From contig JANYAA010000360.1 in the NCBI GenBank assembly GCA_025355255.1, forward strand, positions 1 to 11,401: a DNA stretch of 11,401 bases, given 5' to 3'. Every line of letters begins with the position of its first letter. Position 1 is the stretch's first letter. A program made the position numbers and the translations under genes. The stretch comes from Chloroflexota bacterium. GTDB taxonomy: Bacteria; Chloroflexota; Limnocylindria; Limnocylindrales; CSP1-4. Shown in pieces: positions 7,485-11,401 of the stretch. Below the pieces are notes generated by a model. It was not told the origin of the DNA. It saw nothing but the letters and a program-made list of their open reading frames with translations, and made no database searches.

Positions 7485-7662
7485 CCGCATCCAGACAGCG
7501 TCCGAGAGAGACAGCTCGAAGACGACGCGGGCAACCCCGACTTCCCCCTGGCGGTCGGATAGGTGCCAAGGCTGACAACCGATGCGGCAACAGGGTCCTG
7601 ACAACGGACCGGCTGCACCGCTGTGTGTCGGCCGGCTCGCTGCGGGACTCCCAAGTAGGGAG
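7485..7662 (+). ncRNA. Candidate structured 5' leader with a SAM-I/SAM-IV-like core and a ribosome-site-blocking hairpin
   Basis: Seen in the sequence: P1 CCGCATC (7485-7491) pairs perfectly with GATGCGG (7581-7587). P2 pairs GCGTC (7498-7502) with GACGC (7524-7528), with inner CGAG/CTCG. P3 pairs GGCAACC (7530-7536) with GGTGCC (7562-7567), extended by CCGAC/GTCGG (7537-7541/7554-7558). A fourth hairpin GGTCC/GGACC (7594-7598/7606-7610) lies outside P1. The GCAACC...hairpin...GGTGCCAA signature is the P3 core of SAM-I/SAM-IV riboswitches, and a hairpin outside P1 recalls SAM-IV. The last hairpin CTCCC-AAGTA-GGGAG (7648-7662) covers the ribosome-binding site of the first gene, which would suit translational control. 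The classical P4 and a convincing pseudoknot are lacking, and the downstream genes have no evident methionine role, so ligand identity is uncertain. Confidence 0.4.
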
Positions 7663-7669
7663 GTGTGCC

Positions 7670-7981
7670 ATGACCACGATCTGTCGCGTTCGCGTCCCGC
7701 TCAACGGCCCAGCGGCGTTTGCCTTCGGCGTGATCGACGGGGTTCCGGTGATCCTGGAGGGTGACCGGGACAAGTTCCGCGCTATCGGCGAGGCGCTGGG
7801 CGCCAGTCTCCAGCCGCTGGAGTTCATCGGAGCCTGCCTGGTGATTGCCGCCGGCCAGGAGGCCTGCGAGCTACTGCACAACTGGGACCAGCTGCCCTGG
7901 ACCGAGCGGGGCGTCGTTGTTGCCTACGGCATCGGGACCGCCATCGCGTGGCGGCCGGGGCCGACGGAGCGGGCGGCGTAG
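7670..7981 (+). CDS. Hypothetical protein, 103 aa, first gene of the deacetylase operon
   Basis: I do not recognise this family. The start is well supported by AGGGAGG six bases before the ATG, and that site is contained in the leader's terminal hairpin. The protein is small and soluble: a beta-rich N-terminus (ICRVRVPLNGPAAFAFGVIDGVPVILEG) leads into a helix DKFRAIGEALGASL, then hydrophobic stretches FIGACLVIAAG and GVVVAYGIGTAIAW around an acidic, Trp-containing middle (LLHNWDQLPW). No transmembrane topology or metal-binding motif is evident. It is separated from the next gene by a 187-bp gap that contains a strong hairpin, so it may be expressed at a different level from the genes after it. 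Confidence 0.7.
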   Translation: MTTICRVRVPLNGPAAFAFGVIDGVPVILEGDRDKFRAIGEALGASLQPLEFIGACLVIAAGQEACELLHNWDQLPWTERGVVVAYGIGTAIAWRPGPTERAA

Positions 7982-8004
7982 ACGTCGGCGGGCTCGTCCG
8001 TGGA

Positions 8005-8028
8005 CCCGTGACAGATAGCTGTCACGGG
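8005..8028. terminator. Perfect 10-bp inverted repeat with a 4-nt loop, terminator-like or attenuator
   Basis: CCCGTGACAG (8005-8014) and CTGTCACGGG (8019-8028) are perfect complements around ATAG. It starts 24 bp after the stop of the 103-aa gene. No T tract follows, so it is not a canonical intrinsic terminator; it could act as an attenuator, an mRNA-stabilising hairpin, or a dyad bound by a regulator. Confidence 0.45.
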
Positions 8029-8168
8029 CGCCTGCGAACATGGACGTGACGGGCTGATGAGTCCGCCGGATCCATCAAGAGCGCCTGAGAGCCCCGGCTT
8101 TGTGACGGCGCAGCAACCGGCCGCGAGACGGCACGGTGCTCCAGCCGGGATCGATGGAGGAAGCAAGA

Positions 8169-8462
8169 ATGGAGAATCCAAGCCTGCTTGCAACGGTGGC
8201 TCGGCCCACTCGGACCGAACTCGCTGCAGCTCGGCGCGCCATGGCGGCCCGGCAGCACATGTGCGGCTGCTATTCCCAGGTGAGCATGAACCCGTTCTTC
8301 AGCGGGATCGTCAGCCACTGGCGGACGTACCACGCGGACGCCATGGCGATCCTCGCGGAGGCCCAGTACGTCGTCCTCGCGGAGTTCGCGGCGGCCTGGT
8401 CGGCCAGCAAGGAACCGCCAACGCGCATGGCGCTGGTGCCGCAGCCAATCAAGATCGGATAG
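8169..8462 (+). CDS. Hypothetical protein, 97 aa
   Basis: Unrecognised family. The ATG at 8169 has a near-ideal site GGAGG eight bases upstream. The protein is mostly helical and Ala-rich, with a central CGCY pair of cysteines (residues about 31-34), an aromatic segment MNPFFSGIVSHWRTYHADAM, and a helix AILAEAQYVVLAEFAAAW. It has no signal peptide. It ends 11 bp before the deacetylase start, so the two are probably co-translated, and it may be a partner or small regulator of that enzyme (inference from position only). An in-frame ATG at 8136 would add 11 residues but has no better ribosome-binding site. Confidence 0.68.
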   Translation: MENPSLLATVARPTRTELAAARRAMAARQHMCGCYSQVSMNPFFSGIVSHWRTYHADAMAILAEAQYVVLAEFAAAWSASKEPPTRMALVPQPIKIG

Positions 8463-8473
8463 AGGAGGGGGAG

Positions 8474-9397
8474 ATGAGCAGAGAGGGAAAGGCCGGCGTG
8501 GTGCCGGTGTACTACTCGCCCGCGTATGTGGCTGGCGGGCCGGAGTTCGACACGATGCGCAAGGCGGAGTGGGTGGCCACCTCGCTTGGGACTCGGCCAA
8601 TCGCCGGGGTTGAGCTGCGCGAGCCACACCCGGCGTCGGTTCAAGCTCTGGCTCTCATCCACGACCAGGCGTACATCGACGCGGTCCGCACGGGCGAGCC
8701 GGCCGGACTCGCGGAGTCCAGCAACTTCAGCTGGGACCCGGGGATCTTCGGCGCCGTCACCGCCTCTACTGGCGGCGTGCTGGAGGCAGCGAGAGAGGCG
8801 TGGCGCACAAACGGTGTCGCCGGGTCGCTCTCGTCGGGGCTGCATCACGCTCGTCGGGCGAGCGGCCAGGGGTACTGCACCTTCAACGGCCTCGCCCTCG
8901 CGGCGCTAGACGGGCTTGCGCAGGGGATGCGCGGCGTCCAGATCATCGACCTGGACGCGCACTGCGGTGGCGGCACCGCCGACATCCTGCGCAAGACCTG
9001 GCGAGTGGCAGCGCTGGACATCGCCACCAGCGCGTACGACCAGTACGACGCGCCGGCCGGCTGGACGCTGGATGTCATCGAGGGCGCGGACGACTACCTG
9101 CCCACGCTCCGGCGCCGCCTCGATGCGCTCAACCCGGAGGATATCCACCTGGTCATCTACAACGCCGGGATGGACTCGTTCGAGAAGTGCAGCACCGGCG
9201 GCCTCCGGGGCATCACGGCAGAGGTGCTCGCGGAGCGAGAGCGCGTCGTCTTTGACTGGTGTCACGAGGCGGAGGTCGCGGTGGCGTTCGTCCTGGCTGG
9301 CGGCTATGTCAACTCCCGCTTCCCCAAGGAGGAGCTCGTGAACCTGCATCGCCTGACGATTGCCGCAGCGGCAAACCGGCCAGCGGCTGCCGCATGA
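8474..9397 (+). CDS. Histone-deacetylase-superfamily amidohydrolase
   Basis: A 307-residue member of the arginase/deacetylase fold, the family that hydrolyses acetyl-lysine, acetylpolyamines and related amides with Zn2+. Visible motifs: tandem histidines in GLHHARRASGQGYCTFNG (His124, His125), the metal-binding IIDLDAHCGGGT (Asp161, His163), the third metal ligand in YNAGMDSFE (Asp234), and the catalytic-tyrosine loop AGGY (Tyr278). The second His of the usual DxDxHHG motif is Cys164 here. Length is near the low end for the family, with compact loops. The start at 8474 follows GAGGAGGGGGAG; an upstream in-frame ATG at 8057 would translate through the 97-aa gene and is rejected. The stop overlaps the next gene as ATGA. 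The substrate (acetyl-lysine, acetylpolyamine or another amide) cannot be decided. Confidence 0.92.
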   Translation: MSREGKAGVVPVYYSPAYVAGGPEFDTMRKAEWVATSLGTRPIAGVELREPHPASVQALALIHDQAYIDAVRTGEPAGLAESSNFSWDPGIFGAVTASTGGVLEAAREAWRTNGVAGSLSSGLHHARRASGQGYCTFNGLALAALDGLAQGMRGVQIIDLDAHCGGGTADILRKTWRVAALDIATSAYDQYDAPAGWTLDVIEGADDYLPTLRRRLDALNPEDIHLVIYNAGMDSFEKCSTGGLRGITAEVLAERERVVFDWCHEAEVAVAFVLAGGYVNSRFPKEELVNLHRLTIAAAANRPAAAA

Positions 9398-9735
9398 CCG
9401 ACCGCAAGGTCGTCCTGCGAGACCAGTCCGGGAAGGGGTTCAGTCGCAGCGAGACCGCGCGGTACACCGCTGAGGGCGGGGTTGTCATCGAGGGGCAGGA
9501 CCTGGGCCCTGGCGTCGAGGGCGTGTTTGGCGAGGGCTACTACGAGTACGAGTGGGCCTCGGCCATCGTGCCCTCGGCGCTGCCCGATGCTGTGGCGGCC
9601 CTCGGCGGCCAGCCGGGTGAGGACCTGCTGGACGTGATGGAGCGCTGGGTTGCGGCGGGAACCGGCACCGATGTGGAGCAGACGCTCAAGAGCGCGGGCG
9701 TCCCGATAGCGTTCTGGAGCCGCGTGGGGGACTAG
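9394..9735 (+). CDS. Hypothetical protein, 113 aa, last gene of the deacetylase operon
   Basis: I cannot name this family. The start overlaps the deacetylase stop (ATGA), so translation is coupled. The protein is acidic and rich in aromatics: a beta-like N-terminal half (VVLRDQSGKGFSRSETARY, then GGVVIEGQDLGPG), a conserved-looking EGYYEYEW cluster (about 49-56), and a helical C-terminal half (DLLDVMERW, VEQTLKSAG) ending in FWSRVGD. The compact fold, short length and coupling suggest an accessory to the deacetylase. The codons for its last residues, through the stop region, reappear at 10020-10042. Confidence 0.72.
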   Translation: MTDRKVVLRDQSGKGFSRSETARYTAEGGVVIEGQDLGPGVEGVFGEGYYEYEWASAIVPSALPDAVAALGGQPGEDLLDVMERWVAAGTGTDVEQTLKSAGVPIAFWSRVGD

Positions 9736-9785
9736 AGGTCCCTGCCGCAGGTCCCTGCCAGCGGTCCGGCTGCGCCCATGCCGGC

Positions 9786-9804
9786 TTATCACCGCTCGTG
9801 ATAA
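9786..9804. promoter_or_regulatory. Operator copy 1 (7-bp perfect inverted repeat)
   Basis: TTATCAC-CGCTC-GTGATAA: perfect 7-bp arms with a 5-bp spacer, the strongest copy of the set. The size suits a TetR-family or similar dimeric repressor. A GATAAT hexamer overlaps its right arm, but I see no matching -35. Confidence 0.65.
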
Positions 9805-9878
9805 TTGCCATCGCTTGAGGCGGTCGCGCTGTCCGCCGGCGGCGCGGCGCGGCGTGCGGGCGCGCTAGACGGCCGGAT

Positions 9879-9895
9879 CATCACCGCTTGTGATG
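9879..9895. promoter_or_regulatory. Operator copy 2
   Basis: CATCAC-CGCTT-GTGATG: 6-bp perfect arms, and 14 of 15 core bases identical to copy 1 in the same orientation. Its centre lies about 92 bp from that of copy 1. Confidence 0.65.
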
Positions 9896-9904
9896 CGGCG
9901 GTGC

Positions 9905-9919
9905 ACTACGAGCGGTGTC
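9905..9919. promoter_or_regulatory. Degenerate operator copy
   Basis: ACTACGAGCGGTGTC matches the inverted core ATCACGAGCGGTGAT at 11 of 15 positions; the mismatches are at both outer ends. It is either a weak site or chance. Confidence 0.3.
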
Positions 9920-9982
9920 GCGCGGGTGGAGCAGCCAGCCGGCCCCTGGGGACGCGGCGCGGGCGAGTGACAGCCGCCGAAT

Positions 9983-9997
9983 ATCACGAGCGGTGAT
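9983..9997. promoter_or_regulatory. Operator copy 3 (inverted orientation)
   Basis: ATCACGAGCGGTGAT is the exact reverse complement of the 15-bp core of copy 1, including the asymmetric spacer. It lies about 145 bp before the ATPase start, the copy nearest the gene. Confidence 0.65.
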
Positions 9998-10084
9998 CAA
10001 GCGACAGCGGCCGCGCGGTGTTCTGGAGCCGCGTCGGGAACTGCGCGGCAATCCGCCCAGGCGCGTCACGCGAACTCGGGATGC

Positions 10085-10108
10085 ACGGGTCCGCGTTCCC
10101 GGACCCGT
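10085..10108. promoter_or_regulatory. 8-bp inverted repeat in the ABC-operon leader
   Basis: ACGGGTCC (10085-10092) and GGACCCGT (10101-10108) are perfect complements around an 8-nt loop, ending about 33 bp before the ATG. It could be a leader hairpin or a second type of operator. Confidence 0.4.
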
Positions 10109-10141
10109 CAACCACCCGAGCTTTCCGGAGGCACCCCACAC

Positions 10142-11154
<1,013 letters not shown>

Positions 11155-11158
<4 letters not shown>

Positions 11159-11401
11159 CCGCCAACCTCGCCACGCGTCCCGCACGGGCGCAGCCCCTCC
11201 GCCGTACCCCAACCTGGATCATCACGGACTCCGTGACCATCGCTTGGCGCAACATGCTGGCCGTGGTCCGCAACCCGCAGCTCCTCGTGATCGACACGAT
11301 CACACCCGTGATGTTCGTCCTGCTGTTTGCGTTTGTGTTTGGCGGCGCCATCCAGACGCCGGGCATCGACTACGTGACGTTCCTGATGCCCGGGATCTTT
11401 G
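11155..11401 (+). CDS. DrrB-type ABC-2 permease, 3' end beyond the right edge
   Basis: The membrane partner of the preceding ATPase; 82 residues are visible. A polar N-terminus (to about 20) precedes DSVTIAWRNMLAVVRNPQLL, the amphipathic coupling segment of ABC-2 permeases. Then comes a first membrane helix PVMFVLLFAFVFGGAI and the DrrB-family signature YVTFLMPGI, where the window ends. The ATG overlaps the ATPase stop by ATGA, so the two subunits are translationally coupled. Length and remaining helices cannot be seen. Confidence 0.92.

Larger units (their letters stand above)
9736..10141. other. 406-bp non-coding regulatory region before the ABC exporter operon
   Basis: I see no supported gene here. 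A 63-codon frame (9805-9996) has no ribosome-binding site and runs through the repeats. The region holds a tandem pair of AGGTCCCTGCC (9736-9746, 9749-9759), three strong and one weak copy of an ATCAC-N5-GTGAT palindrome, a 23-nt near-copy of the preceding gene's end (10020-10042), and a hairpin at 10085-10108. GGAGG at 10127-10131 serves the downstream ATPase. Confidence 0.7.

Noticed and set aside
8063..8090. CTGATGAG followed by TCC-GCC-GGA resembles a hammerhead ribozyme core
   Set aside because: The required GAAA after stem II is absent (TCCATC follows) and no stem III or cleavage triplet fits.
8057..8473. An extended deacetylase frame starting at 8057
   Set aside because: The extra 139 residues are a shadow of the 97-aa gene; the ATG at 8474 has a strong ribosome-binding site and begins the domain.
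9728..9759. GGGAC/GTCCC hairpin at the stop of the 113-aa gene as a terminator
   Set aside because: Only 5 bp, includes the stop codon, and no T tract follows; too weak to call.
9736..9759. Tandem AGGTCCCTGCC as a CRISPR-like or iteron repeat
   Set aside because: Only two adjacent 11-bp units with a 2-base gap; no further copies nearby.
9805..9996. 63-codon frame between the two plus-strand operons
   Set aside because: No ribosome-binding site, runs through the operator repeats, and the product is Ala/Arg-rich without any motif.

Overview
The window is GC-rich with gap-free, often overlapping genes. It carries a five-PAS soluble histidine kinase, an NrtR-type regulator, an NDP-forming acyl-CoA synthetase and a DrrAB-type exporter. 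This fits a high-GC Actinomycetota or Chloroflexota chromosome; I cannot place it more precisely.

Left half, all on the minus strand. Transcription starts near 7407 and reads an NrtR-like Nudix/winged-helix regulator (7363-6614). Next come an ADP-ribosylglycohydrolase fused to a CX5R phosphatase domain (6589-5075) and, overlapping it by one base, an NDP-forming acyl-CoA synthetase. The synthetase is split into an ATP-grasp frame (5075 down to about 4265 of real homology) and a CoA-binding/ligase frame (4197-2734), offset by one reading frame. After about 190 bp comes a multi-PAS sensor histidine kinase, cut by the left edge inside its ATPase domain.

Centre. A compact divergent control region (7401-7464) has two promoters whose -35 boxes overlap, with paired ATGCAT palindromes over the minus-strand -10 and start point. 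The plus-strand transcript would begin with a leader of about 200 nt that folds into a three-way junction resembling the core of SAM-I/SAM-IV riboswitches, followed by a hairpin that hides the first ribosome-binding site. It then encodes a 103-aa orphan, a 97-aa orphan, a histone-deacetylase-superfamily amidohydrolase and a 113-aa orphan, ending at 9735.

Right. A 406-bp non-coding region (9736-10141) holds three near-perfect copies of an ATCAC-N5-GTGAT palindrome, one weaker copy, and a short duplication of the end of the 113-aa gene. It leads into a DrrA-type ABC ATPase (10142-11158) and an overlapping DrrB-type permease cut by the right edge.

How it may fit together (inference). The divergent locus pairs enzymes that remove ADP-ribose, phosphate and acetyl groups with an acyl-CoA ligase that could reuse the released acid. 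It sits under a regulator family known to sense NAD-derived ADP-ribose. The exporter operon on the right looks like an independent unit.
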